DNA of 64,000 bases from Planctomycetota bacterium (GTDB lineage: Bacteria > Planctomycetota > UBA1135 > UBA2386): positions 62,001 through 126,000 of the forward strand of contig JADJPQ010000011.1 of NCBI GenBank assembly GCA_016713175.1. Direction: 5' to 3'. Of this stretch, positions 17,560-27,200 are shown one piece after another. The position numbers and the translations under genes were made by a program. The notes below the pieces were generated by a model that was not told the origin of the DNA, made no database searches, and saw only the letters and a program-made list of their open reading frames with translations. Position 1 is the stretch's first letter, and every line of letters begins with the position of its first letter.

Positions 17560-19161
17560 TCAATTGCGGCGTCCGAACAGCCGGCGCAGCGCACGCGGCG
17601 CAGCGGCCCGGAACACCGTGTCGTGGAACTCCGTGGGTATCGGATGGTACTCGAGCGCAATCCCCGCCGGGAGCTGCGCGCGCAGCACGGCCACGAACTC
17701 CTCGACCGCGCCGACGATGTCGCTTTCGTCGGCCGTCGCGAGATACACGTTCGCTTTCACGTCGGCCAGCGCCGACAGACGCTCGCGGGTGCGGCGCACC
17801 GCGGCCCGACCGTTCCAGTGGAGGCTCGGGCTCAACGCGATGTAGTCGTCGAACAGCTCGGGCGCTTCGATCAGCGTCGTCGCGACGAACAGGCCGGCCA
17901 GCGACTCGCCGAGGAGCGCGTCGCGGCCGTCGGTGGGGAAGCGCGCGCGCACCGCCGGCATCAATTCCGTCCGCAGGAACTCGCGGAAGCGGGCCGCCCC
18001 GCCGGCACGCGGCGCGGCTGCGCGTTCCGCATCGACTTCGGTCGGCTCGGTCAAATCGCGGCGCCGGTCGGTGTTCTCGATGCCGACGACGAACATCGGC
18101 GTCAGCACGTCCCACGTGCAGCCGGCATGGACGGCCTCGACGACGTGCACCAGATCCTCGTCGATACCGCCGTCCAACAGATACAGCACCGGATAGCGCG
18201 CCGTCGCGTTCGCGTCGTAACCCGGTGGCGGCGCGACGAACACGCGGCGGCGTTCGCCGAGCACCTGCGACTCGAGCTTCCAGGCGGTCAGCGTGCGCAG
18301 GGCAGCGGGCCGTGGCAGTTCGGCCGGCGCGAGTCCCGGCGTGGTCGCTTCCGGCGTGCGGTTCGGTGCCGTGGCATTCTGCGTCACGTTGGCGAGCACC
18401 GCCTCGACCGGAAACTCCCCGGCGAACTGCGGCCGATAGCTTTGGTCGCGACTCTTCGCGCGCGTGACGGTGCGCACGTGGTCGACGAGTTCCTGCAGCT
18501 CGATGCGGCCGTTGCGTTCGCGGCCCGAGCAGCCGTCGGCGTCGCCCTGCAACGCCGTGATCACCGCGTGCGTGAACGGATTGCCGATGCCGGGCTCCGG
18601 CGACGGGCCGGCGTTCTGGCTGGCATCGACCGGGGTCAGCACGACGAGGCTGCGGCCCGCCGCAGCACGGCCTTCCCACTTCGCCTTGCGGGTGAGCAGC
18701 CGGTCCGTCAGCCCGCCCGCCTGGCACGACATCGACAGCACGATCACCTGGCGTGCGGGCAGCGCCAGGATCCGTTCGGCGTACTGGGGCCAGGCGGCGA
18801 AGAACGTGCCGAATGGTCCGCCGTGGCCGTGGGTGTAGAGGACGAACGTGTCGGCGCTGGTCAGCGTGCGTTCGTACTCGGCAAAGCGCTCGCGGACGAC
18901 GCTGGCACTCAGATCGTCGGTTGGCACCAGGTCCACCTCGAAGCCGCGAGCGGCGAACGCCGCCGCCACGCCGGCGATCGACCGTTCCATCAGCGCCAGC
19001 TGCTGCGGTGGGCTGGATTCGCTCGGATCGCCGAAGACGAGCAGTCGGCATCGCGGCGTCGGCGCTGGTGACGGTGTCACCGCGGCAGCCTGACCCAGGA
19101 GATCCGAACTGAAGCTGACCAGGAGGGCGAGCACCGAAGCGCGGCGACGGCATCGTTGCAT
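17560..19161 (-). CDS. Caspase-like peptidase domain fused to an alpha/beta-hydrolase esterase
   Basis: 533 residues; the ATG at 19161 gives a signal-like N-terminus (ASVLALLVSFSSDLLGQ). Residues 38-235 resemble the caspase/legumain (clan CD) fold: TFVLYTHGHGGPFG carries the catalytic His (111 or 113), VIVLSMSCQAGG carries Cys146, and FTHAVITALQGDADG…RNGRIELQEL matches the helix-plus-acidic loop that follows in bacterial caspases. Residues 285-533 are an esterase-D/enterochelin-esterase type hydrolase: RVFVAPPPGY, YPVLYLLDGG, nucleophile GESLAG (Ser420), IALSPSLHWN, and a late His (TEFHDTVF). Both sets of catalytic residues seem present. The substrates of both halves are unknown; the fusion is unusual. 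Confidence 0.8.
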   Translation of the reverse strand: MQRCRRRASVLALLVSFSSDLLGQAAAVTPSPAPTPRCRLLVFGDPSESSPPQQLALMERSIAGVAAAFAARGFEVDLVPTDDLSASVVRERFAEYERTLTSADTFVLYTHGHGGPFGTFFAAWPQYAERILALPARQVIVLSMSCQAGGLTDRLLTRKAKWEGRAAAGRSLVVLTPVDASQNAGPSPEPGIGNPFTHAVITALQGDADGCSGRERNGRIELQELVDHVRTVTRAKSRDQSYRPQFAGEFPVEAVLANVTQNATAPNRTPEATTPGLAPAELPRPAALRTLTAWKLESQVLGERRRVFVAPPPGYDANATARYPVLYLLDGGIDEDLVHVVEAVHAGCTWDVLTPMFVVGIENTDRRRDLTEPTEVDAERAAAPRAGGAARFREFLRTELMPAVRARFPTDGRDALLGESLAGLFVATTLIEAPELFDDYIALSPSLHWNGRAAVRRTRERLSALADVKANVYLATADESDIVGAVEEFVAVLRAQLPAGIALEYHPIPTEFHDTVFRAAAPRALRRLFGRRN

Positions 19162-19291
19162 GGTCTGGCAGCATAGGCGCTGACTCGTCAGCCTGGCGAG
19201 CGGTGTCGGCAGCCCGGCGGCGGGGTGATCGGACCCGCCAGCGACCGTTCCGTTGCAAATCGGCCCGCCGTGCCGAGACTGCAACCAACGC

Positions 19292-22200
19292 ATGAACCAG
19301 CCGGCGCAAAAGCACTACCCCGACGTCGCTCCGCAAGCCGACTACCCGGCCCTCGAGACCGCGATCCTGCAGTACTGGCAGCAGGACCAGACATTCCAGA
19401 CCTCGATCGATGCGCGCGCCGCCGGTGCGAACGGCAGCAACGAATACGTGTTCTACGACGGCCCGCCGTTCGCCAACGGTCTGCCGCACTACGGGCACCT
19501 GCTGACCGGCTACGTCAAGGATGTCGTGCCGCGCTACCAGACCATGCGCGGCCGCAAGGTCGAACGGCGATTCGGCTGGGACTGCCACGGCCTGCCGGCC
19601 GAGATGGAGGCGGAGAAGCAGCTGGGCATCAGTGGCCGCGAAGCGGTGATCGCGTTCGGCGTCGACAAGTACAACGACGCCTGCAGGACCTCGGTGCTGC
19701 GCTACACCAAGGAGTGGCGGACCTACGTCACGCGCCAGGCGCGCTGGGTCGACTTCGATCGCGACTACAAGACCATGGACCTCTCCTACATGGAGAGCGT
19801 GCTGTGGGCGTTCGCCGAGCTTTGGCGCAAGGGGCTGATCTACGAGGGGCACAAGGTGATGCCGTACTCGTGGGCGATGCAGACGCCGGTCAGCAACCAC
19901 GAGATGCGGATGGACGACGCGACCAGGCCGCGGCAGGACCCGGCGATCACCGTCGCGTTCCGACTGCACCCGCGAACAGGCGACGCCGGGCCGATCGAGG
20001 CGCTGGTCTGGACGACGACGCCGTGGACCCTGCCGAGCAATCTGGCGCTGGCGGTGGGACCGGACATCGACTACGCGATCGTCCGCCGGGAGGGCCGGCT
20101 GTTCCTGCTCGGCGTCGCGACGCTGACCGAGTACGAGAAGGAACTCGCCGGTTACGAGGTCGTCGCGACCTGCAAGGGCAAGGACCTGGTCGGGCGCACC
20201 TATGAGCCGCTGTTCCCGTACTTCAAGGACCATCCGCAGTCGTTCCGCGTGCTGAGCGGCGCGTTCGTCGACACGACCACCGGCACCGGCATCGTGCACA
20301 TGGCGCCGGGGTTCGGCGAAGACGACCAGAAGGTCTGCGAACAGAACGGCATCCAGCTCGTCTGTCCGGTCGACGATCGCGGCCGCTACACGGCGGAGGT
20401 TCCCGAGTGGCAGGGCACCCTGGTGTTCGATGCCAACAAGGACATCATCAAGCTGCTGAAGGAGCGCGGCGCCTTGCTGCGCCATGTCACCATCACGCAC
20501 GAGTACCCGCACTGCTGGCGGACGCGCGAGCCGCTGATCTACAAGGCGATCGCCGGCGCCTGGTTCGTCAAGGTCACCGCGATCAAGGACCGGATGCTGG
20601 CGGTGAATCAGCAGATCCGCTGGATCCCCGAACGGGTCCGCGACGGCCAGTTCGGCAAGTGGCTGGAGAACGCCCGCGACTGGTCGATCTCGCGCAACCG
20701 CTTCTGGGGCTCGCCGATCCCGGTCTGGAAGAGCGATGACCCGAAGTATCCGCGTGTCGATGTCTACGGCAGCATCGCCGAGCTCGAACGCGACTTCGGC
20801 GTCCGGGTCACCGATCTGCACCGGCCGGCGATCGACCAGCTGGTGCGCAGAAACCCCGACGATCCGACCGGCAGGTCGATGATGCGGCGGGTGCCCGAGG
20901 TGCTCGACTGCTGGTTCGAGTCCGGTTCGATGCCGTTCGCGCAGGTGCACTATCCGTTCGCCAACAAGGAGTGGTTCGAGAACCACTTCCCGGCCGACTT
21001 CATCGTCGAGTACGTCGCCCAGACGCGTGGCTGGTTCTACACGCTGGTGGTGCTGGCGACCGCGCTGTTCGACAAGCCGCCGTTCCGCAACTGCATCTGC
21101 CACGGCGTCGTGCTCGACGAGAACGGCCACAAGCTCAGCAAGTCGCTGAAGAACTACCCGGATCCGGAGAAACTGTTCGCGACCACCGGCAGCGATGCGC
21201 TGCGCTGGTTCCTGATGAGTTCGCCGATCCTGCGCGGGCTCGACCTGCAGATCGACAAGGAGGGCAAGCAGATCAGCGAGATCGTCCGGCTGGTCCTCAA
21301 TCCGATCTGGAATGCGTATTACTTCTTCACGCTCTATGGCAACGTCGATGGCGTCCGCGCACGGTTCCGCACCGACCAGCAGGCGCAGCTCGACCGCTAT
21401 GCGCTGGCCAAGACGCGCGAACTGGTGGCGGCGGTGCAGCAGGCGATGGATGCCTACGACCTCGCCGGTGCCTGCCAGGTGACCAAGGACTACCTCGACG
21501 CGCTGAACAACTGGTACATCCGCCGCAGCCGGCCGCGCTTCTGGGGCGAGACGTCGGTGGCCGATCGGCAGGATGCGTACGACACGCTGTTCACCTGCCT
21601 GCAGGTGCTCTGCCGGGTGGCGGCGCCGCTGCTGCCGATGCTGACCGAGACGGTGTTCCGCGGGCTGACCGGCGAGCGATCGGTGCATCTGCAGAGCTGG
21701 CCGAACGCCGCGGACCTGCCGCAGGATCCGACCTTGGTCGCCGCGATGGACCGCGTTCGCGATGCCTGTTCGGTCGGCCTGTCGCTGCGTGAGAGCAAGA
21801 AGCTGCGCACGCGGTTGCCGCTGCCGAAGCTGACGTTGGCCGGCGGCGCCGCCGCGTCGTTGAAGGAGCACGCGCATCTGCTTCAGGACGAACTGAACGT
21901 CAAGCAGGTGGTGATCGCCGACGCGATCGAGTCGTTCGCCAGCTTCCGATTGCAGATCGATGCCAAGAACCTCGGGCCCAAGCTCGGGCCGAAGATGAAG
22001 GACGTGCTGGCGGCGACGCGCAGCGGCGCCTGGCAGTTGTTGCCCGGTGGTCGCGCGGCGATCGCCGGGGTCGAACTGGAAGCCGGCGAATTCGAGCTGA
22101 AGCTGGTCGCCAAGGACGGCATCACCTGCGCCGGACTGTCGACCAACGATGCGGTCGTCGTCCTCGACACCGCGGTGACGCCCGAGCTGGAGGCCGAAGG

Positions 22201-22459
22201 CGCCGCCCGCGACTTCGTCCGGCTGGTGCAGCAGCAGCGCAAGGACAGCGGTCTGCACGTCAGCGACCGGATCGAACTGGTGGTCACCGCCGATGCGGCG
22301 ACGGTGGCCGCACTGCAATTGCACGCGGCCTACGTGCAGGATCAGGTGCTGGCGGCGCAACTGACGTTCGGCCCGGTGCCGGCGGGCATGCATCAGGGCA
22401 ACGGCAAGGTCGGCAGCGGCGCCGGAGCCGACCTCGCGTTCGCACTGCGCAAGGTCTGA
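19292..22459 (+). CDS. ileS: Isoleucyl-tRNA synthetase, eukaryote-like (type 2) form
   Basis: 1055 residues from the ATG at 19292; a TTG 39 bases upstream is less likely. Charges tRNA-Ile with isoleucine in the cytoplasm. HIGH motif is HYGH (66-69) in PPFANGLPHYGHLLTG; KMSKS motif is KLSKS (614-618) in NGHKLSKSLKNYPDPEKL. The editing domain shows VWTTTPWTLPSNLAL, and the core has DWSISRNRFWGSPIPVW. The KNYPDP after KLSKS, the WGSPIP signature and the absence of a C-terminal zinc-binding Cys cluster point to the eukaryote-like bacterial type, known for low sensitivity to mupirocin. The last ~200 residues are the type-2 C-terminal extension. Divergent from the caspase/esterase gene. Confidence 0.97.
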   Translation: MNQPAQKHYPDVAPQADYPALETAILQYWQQDQTFQTSIDARAAGANGSNEYVFYDGPPFANGLPHYGHLLTGYVKDVVPRYQTMRGRKVERRFGWDCHGLPAEMEAEKQLGISGREAVIAFGVDKYNDACRTSVLRYTKEWRTYVTRQARWVDFDRDYKTMDLSYMESVLWAFAELWRKGLIYEGHKVMPYSWAMQTPVSNHEMRMDDATRPRQDPAITVAFRLHPRTGDAGPIEALVWTTTPWTLPSNLALAVGPDIDYAIVRREGRLFLLGVATLTEYEKELAGYEVVATCKGKDLVGRTYEPLFPYFKDHPQSFRVLSGAFVDTTTGTGIVHMAPGFGEDDQKVCEQNGIQLVCPVDDRGRYTAEVPEWQGTLVFDANKDIIKLLKERGALLRHVTITHEYPHCWRTREPLIYKAIAGAWFVKVTAIKDRMLAVNQQIRWIPERVRDGQFGKWLENARDWSISRNRFWGSPIPVWKSDDPKYPRVDVYGSIAELERDFGVRVTDLHRPAIDQLVRRNPDDPTGRSMMRRVPEVLDCWFESGSMPFAQVHYPFANKEWFENHFPADFIVEYVAQTRGWFYTLVVLATALFDKPPFRNCICHGVVLDENGHKLSKSLKNYPDPEKLFATTGSDALRWFLMSSPILRGLDLQIDKEGKQISEIVRLVLNPIWNAYYFFTLYGNVDGVRARFRTDQQAQLDRYALAKTRELVAAVQQAMDAYDLAGACQVTKDYLDALNNWYIRRSRPRFWGETSVADRQDAYDTLFTCLQVLCRVAAPLLPMLTETVFRGLTGERSVHLQSWPNAADLPQDPTLVAAMDRVRDACSVGLSLRESKKLRTRLPLPKLTLAGGAAASLKEHAHLLQDELNVKQVVIADAIESFASFRLQIDAKNLGPKLGPKMKDVLAATRSGAWQLLPGGRAAIAGVELEAGEFELKLVAKDGITCAGLSTNDAVVVLDTAVTPELEAEGAARDFVRLVQQQRKDSGLHVSDRIELVVTADAATVAALQLHAAYVQDQVLAAQLTFGPVPAGMHQGNGKVGSGAGADLAFALRKV

Positions 22460-22560
22460 GCCGGGCGTTCACCAGAGCGGCAGGCAGATCGCCGTCGGCG
22501 CTCGCCGGTCGGCGCGGATCTTCACGGCGCGTTGGTGTTCGCCTCGCGGGGTCGGCGAGG

Positions 22561-22683
22561 ATGGCTGGCGCACCGATGACCGACAACGTCCCAGATCAGT
22601 GGTTGCTGCTGGCTGTTGGCCTGTCGTTGCTGCTGTTGCTGCGCAGCTTGCGCGCCGCGCAGCGTGTGGCGCGCGACAGGTGA
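22561..22683 (+). CDS. Possible 40-residue single-pass membrane protein
   Basis: An ATG at 22561 (alternative at 22576) opens 40 codons to a TGA: a short polar start, a strongly hydrophobic run (WLLLAVGLSLLLLL) and a basic tail (RSLRAAQRVARDR), the pattern of a small membrane protein with the tail inside. AGG lies very close to the first ATG. It sits 100 bases after the isoleucyl-tRNA synthetase gene. A GC-rich Leu-coding run can arise by chance, so support is modest. Nothing else is evident in 22460-22743. Confidence 0.35.
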   Translation: MAGAPMTDNVPDQWLLLAVGLSLLLLLRSLRAAQRVARDR

Positions 22684-22743
22684 GACCCGCAGGGTCGAGC
22701 ACGGCGCCCAGCGCCGCAACCGGCGCAGCGCGCTGGCGTCCGC

Positions 22744-24132
22744 CTACCGACAGCCGCCGACGGTGACGACGAGCGTGTCGGTCAACGCCAGCTGCGGAGT
22801 GGCACAGCCACCGGCGGCGAAGAAGTCGGCGCCCTGGATGCCGACCACCGCGCCGAGGAAGGCCGGGTTGCCGGGCACGGTCAGCGCGAAGCTGCTGCCG
22901 AAGTTCGCGTTCGACCACAGGTGGCCGATCGTGCAGGTGCCGCAGAACGGCGAGGCGACGAGCACGAAGTCGAGGCCGACGAACGCGACCGGGCCAACGC
23001 CGCCGAGCGTCGCCGTCAGGGTGTTGCCGATCGTCGGCGAACCGGTCGTGTGGATCGTCGCCGAGCCGCACGCATGCGCCTGCCGGACGATGCTGCCGGG
23101 CAACAAGCGGATGCCGCGCAGCGCCGTGTTGACGCCGGCCGACGCCAGGGTCGTGAATGCCGAACCGGCGCCGAGGTCGACGACGCGGACGATGTCGGTG
23201 CTGTTGGCGGTCGCGAACAGGGTGGCGACGCCGCCGCTGACCGTGCCGGTCACACCGCGACAGCCGGTCGTGGCGTTCGGGCTCAGCGTGTACTGCAGGG
23301 TCCAGTTGGTGCCATCGAACGTCCACTTCTGGATGCCGCCGGAACCGTTGGTGCGGTCGTCGGCGACGTAGAGCGTGTTGCCGTCGGCGAAGAAGTGATC
23401 GTAGGCCGAAGGACCCGACGAGGTCGGGAAACCAGGCAGCAGCACGGTGCTCTGCGGCGTGGTCGTCGGCACGCCCGAGCCCACGGCGCTGATGCCCTGG
23501 AAGGCGCCGCTGGCGGCCGAGCTCCACAGTTGCCCACCCTGGATCGTCACCACGCGGTTGTTGGTCGGCAGCCCGGTGGTCAGCGCGGTCGACATGGTGC
23601 CGCCGAACGGCACCAGGCCGATGCCGCTGTTGGCGCCAGCGACCCAGAACTGCGAGCCATCCTCGGTGGCGGCGCTGCGGATGTTGTTGGCGGAGTAGGC
23701 GTTGTTGATCGTGGTCGTCGTGTCGACGGCGCCGGTCTGCACGTCGGTCCGCGCGATGACCCGCGCCACCGTCGCCGCCGTGGTCGCCACGATGCCGGGA
23801 GTGGCTGGCGCGGCGTCATAGCCGGCCTGGACCAGCCAACGGCAATCGGTCGACAGGTTCAGGTGGCCTTCGGAGGTGGCCGTACCGGAGTTCACGAACG
23901 CCCGGTTGGCGCCGTTGACCGCCGTCGGCAGGGCCAGCGATTGCACCAGGGCGCCGGTGAGATCGTATTCGTCGAGGAACACCGCGGCGGCGACGCCGCT
24001 GACCAGCGGGCCGGAGCCGTCACCGACGCGCACGACGACCAGATTGCCCGGCGTGAACTGCGCGAACGCGTTGCCGGCGAGCAGTGCGGTGGCAAGGAAC
24101 AGGGACCATGGGGAACACTTCGGGTTTCGCAT
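22744..24132 (-). CDS. Secreted beta-propeller-like protein with C-terminal module
   Basis: 462 residues; the ATG at 24132 gives a signal peptide (SLFLATALLAGNAFAQ). The start FTPGNLVVVRVGDGSGPL and the recurring Asn/Thr/Gly-rich strands (AFVNSGTATSEGHLNLSTDCRWL, NIRSAATEDGSQFWV, YDHFFADGNTLYVADDRTNGSGGIQKW) suggest a WD/YVTN-type propeller. The last ~110 residues (ACGSATIHTTGSPTIGNTLTA onward, ending VVTVGGCR) look like a divergent version of the module on other secreted proteins here, with extra cysteines (FCGTCTIG). Lies 68 bases downstream of the sugar-dehydrogenase-like gene on the same strand. Function unknown. Confidence 0.8.
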   Translation of the reverse strand: MRNPKCSPWSLFLATALLAGNAFAQFTPGNLVVVRVGDGSGPLVSGVAAAVFLDEYDLTGALVQSLALPTAVNGANRAFVNSGTATSEGHLNLSTDCRWLVQAGYDAAPATPGIVATTAATVARVIARTDVQTGAVDTTTTINNAYSANNIRSAATEDGSQFWVAGANSGIGLVPFGGTMSTALTTGLPTNNRVVTIQGGQLWSSAASGAFQGISAVGSGVPTTTPQSTVLLPGFPTSSGPSAYDHFFADGNTLYVADDRTNGSGGIQKWTFDGTNWTLQYTLSPNATTGCRGVTGTVSGGVATLFATANSTDIVRVVDLGAGSAFTTLASAGVNTALRGIRLLPGSIVRQAHACGSATIHTTGSPTIGNTLTATLGGVGPVAFVGLDFVLVASPFCGTCTIGHLWSNANFGSSFALTVPGNPAFLGAVVGIQGADFFAAGGCATPQLALTDTLVVTVGGCR

Positions 24133-24200
24133 GATCGCGAGGATCCGCCGCCGCGTTGCCGTTCCGCGAGGCGCCGGTCAGGAATCGATGAAGACCACGT

Positions 24201-27200
24201 TCACGGTTTGCCGGGGGCGTCGTACTCGAGCAACAGCACCGGCGCAGCGCCGGCACCGCCGTCGAACGCGCGGGCCAGCCGGCTGCCGCTGGTGGCGCGC
24301 ACGAACACCACGACGCTGTTGCCCGGTTGCCAGCCGGGGCTGTCGACCCGTTCCTGCAGCAGCGCCGCGATGTCGGTGCTGGTCTGTGCGGGGCCCGAGT
24401 CGCCGGCATTCCAGGGTCCCGGGCTCCAGGTGGCCGAAGTCGTCGACCGTGGGCGCAGCGCGAGCCCATAGCGGGTGTTGACGAACGGCAGCGCGTTGTC
24501 GGTCACCTGCGACTGCAGCGTGAACGCGACCAGCGTGGCGTCGGTCCCGGCGGCGACGAACCGGACCCGCGCCTGGCGGATCCGGGCGGCGCGGGGCACC
24601 GGCAGCGCCCATCGCAGGCCGACCAGCTGCGCTTCCGTCGGCGAACGACCCAGCGGCAACGTCGTCGGCAGGTTGGTGGCAATGCCGGTCGCCAGGCCTT
24701 CACTGGCGTCGTCGGGTCCCGCGGTGACCGCGAGCACCAGCGGTGCTGGCGGTGGCGGCAACCAGGTGACCGTCAGCAGCGCCGCGACCGGTGCGTTGCC
24801 ATCCCACGCGAAGGCTTGTCGTCGTCCGGTGCCGGTCAGCGCGAGCAAGGTGGTGCCGTTCCACTTGTCGCTGGTGACCAACGGCTGCAGCACGCTGACC
24901 AGGTCGGGTGTTCGCTGTTCAGGGCCGGATTGCAGTCGGGTCCACGGTCCCGGTTGCCAGGTCACGGCCGGCCCGAGCGTCCGGCGCCGGAGATCGTCGA
25001 TGCCGGGTTGCAGGACGGCCGGGGCAGACGTGTTCTCGACGGCGAGCTGCAGCGTCGCCGGTCCCGTGTCGTCGGCTGCCGCGGTGAATTCGACACGCGC
25101 CGCGAGCAGGCGCGCGCGGGCGGGAACGGCGAGGTCGCGAAAGCGCAGACCGGTGATGGTCGGTGCCACATCGTTGCCCAGGGACAACACGCGGTTGCCG
25201 AGGTCCATCACGCCACCTGGCTGCCAGGGCTGGGCACCATCGGCATCGCCCTGGCTCAGCCGGGCGAACGACGTCCGGGGCGCGGTCACCGCGATGGTCG
25301 AACCGCGACTGCCGCTGCTGGTGCCGTCGGCGCCGATCGCGATCGCGGTGATCGTGTGGTTGCCCGGCTCCTCGGGCGTCCAGAGGGCCGAGAACGGTGG
25401 GGCCGTCGCAGTGGCGAGCCGGCGGCCGTTGCCGTACCAATCGACGCGTTGCACGGCGCCGGTGCTCAGCGTGGTCAGGTCGATCGGCTGACCGAGGTCG
25501 AACCGATCCCCGCCGGTCGGTCCGGTCAGGACGATGGCGGTGTTGGCGGCAGTCGTGTCCGGAAACCACCACGCCGTCGCCGAGCTCGAGAGCCCGCCGG
25601 CGTCGGTGACGGTCAAGGTGACCTGCCAGGCGTAGAACTCGCCATCGCGCGGGGTCGGCGACAACGTCGCCGAGGTGCTCGGCCGCGAATCGACCGGTTC
25701 GTCGTGCCGGTGGTTGCCGTGCAGCAGCGCGGTCCGCCACGCCCAGGTCAGCTGGCCGGCGGCATGTTCGCGATCGCTGACGGTTGCCTGCAGCGGCACG
25801 GTCGTCGGCCCGGTCAGTGAGTAGAGGCCACCGCTGCTGGCCGCGGCCAGCCGGATCTGCGGCGGGGTGTTGTCGAGCGCGATCGGCAGCGTGGCGGCGT
25901 GCCGCGCGCCAGCGGTGTCGATGGCAGTCAGCGTCACCGCTACGGTCGTCGGGGTGCCGGGGCCGGTGAATTTGTGGCTGAACTGCGGCCAGTTCGGACG
26001 GCGACCGTCGCCGAGATCCCATTCGTAGCGCAGGGGCTGGCCGGCTGGATCGCTCGAGGCGCGGGCGTCGAACTGCACTTCCAGCGTGCTCGGTCCATGT
26101 TGCACGCTCGCCGTCGGGATCGCCGTCGGCGGTGGCTCGAGGATGAAGCGCAGCCGCCGCACCTGTTGCGCCGAGTACGAGACGTACCACAACGCATGAT
26201 CGATGGGGTGTTCGGCCAGCGCGATCGGTGAGCCGATGGTCGCGAAGTCGTGCACTTCCAGCAGCCGGTCGTTCTGGTCCAGGCGCAGGCGCCGGAGCCA
26301 GTTGCCGCCAAAGTCGGCGTGGAAGTAGCTGGTGCCGTGGCTCGCCGGCAGGCCGATGCCCGAATGCCAGGTGCCGGCGATCGAGGCGTTGCCTTCGAAC
26401 GGCGTGCCGAGGACGCCGGAGCCTGGCGAGCCGATCGACACGAAGTCGGGGTTGAGGCCGACGAACACCGGCACGCGCGCCTGGGCAACTCCGTGCCGCC
26501 AGTCGAGCACCGGCAGCGCATGGACGAAGGTCGGCGTCGACGACGGGATCGCCAGCGCCGGATTGCACGGGTTGGGGAAGAACTCGGCGTGATCGCTGCG
26601 CGGCTGCTGCAGCAGATCCTGGAACCGGAACCACGCCGCGCAACTGCCTCCGGCCAGCGGGTTGGGGGCAAAGCGGTTGGCGACAATCGCCGCGCCGAAT
26701 GCCGGGTCGGAGCCCAGGCCCTGATAGAGCGGCCAGCCGCAGTTCTGACCGGCCTGGGTGACGACGTTCAGTTCCTCATACGAGGTGTGCCCGACGTCGC
26801 CGACATAGATCGAGCCGGGGCGGCCCAGCGTCCGATCGGCGCTGCCGGTGCCCGGGCGCAGCGTCAGTCGGCATGGATTGCGCAGGCCGAGTGCGAACAC
26901 GCGGGAACGCGCCGACCGCGGATTGGCGGCGTCGAAGAACGGATTGCCGGGCACGCCGTCGCCGGTGGCGGGATCCAGCCGCAACAGCTTGCCGCTCAGC
27001 GCGTCGATCTGCTGGGCGCGGAACGCGCCGACGTTGGTGGCCGCGGTCAGGATGCCGTCGGCCAGCGCCTGTTGCCACCAGGTCTCCGGTGCGGATCCGA
27101 CGTCGGCGCCGACGTGGCTGGCGCCGTCGCCGATGCCCACCAGCAGGGTGCCGTCGCGGCCGAACGTCAGGGCGCAGGCGCCATGCGACGTGTAGGTCAA

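Noticed and set aside
17339..22393. A 1684-codon open frame on the minus strand
   Set aside because: It is antisense to isoleucyl-tRNA synthetase and the caspase/esterase gene, is Arg/His/Val-rich, and has no domain; long antisense frames are expected at this GC content.
22469..22560. Minus-strand frame ending CLPLW, resembling the pseudopilin ending WLPVW
   Set aside because: The resemblance covers fewer than ten residues and no upstream pilin-like sequence is present.
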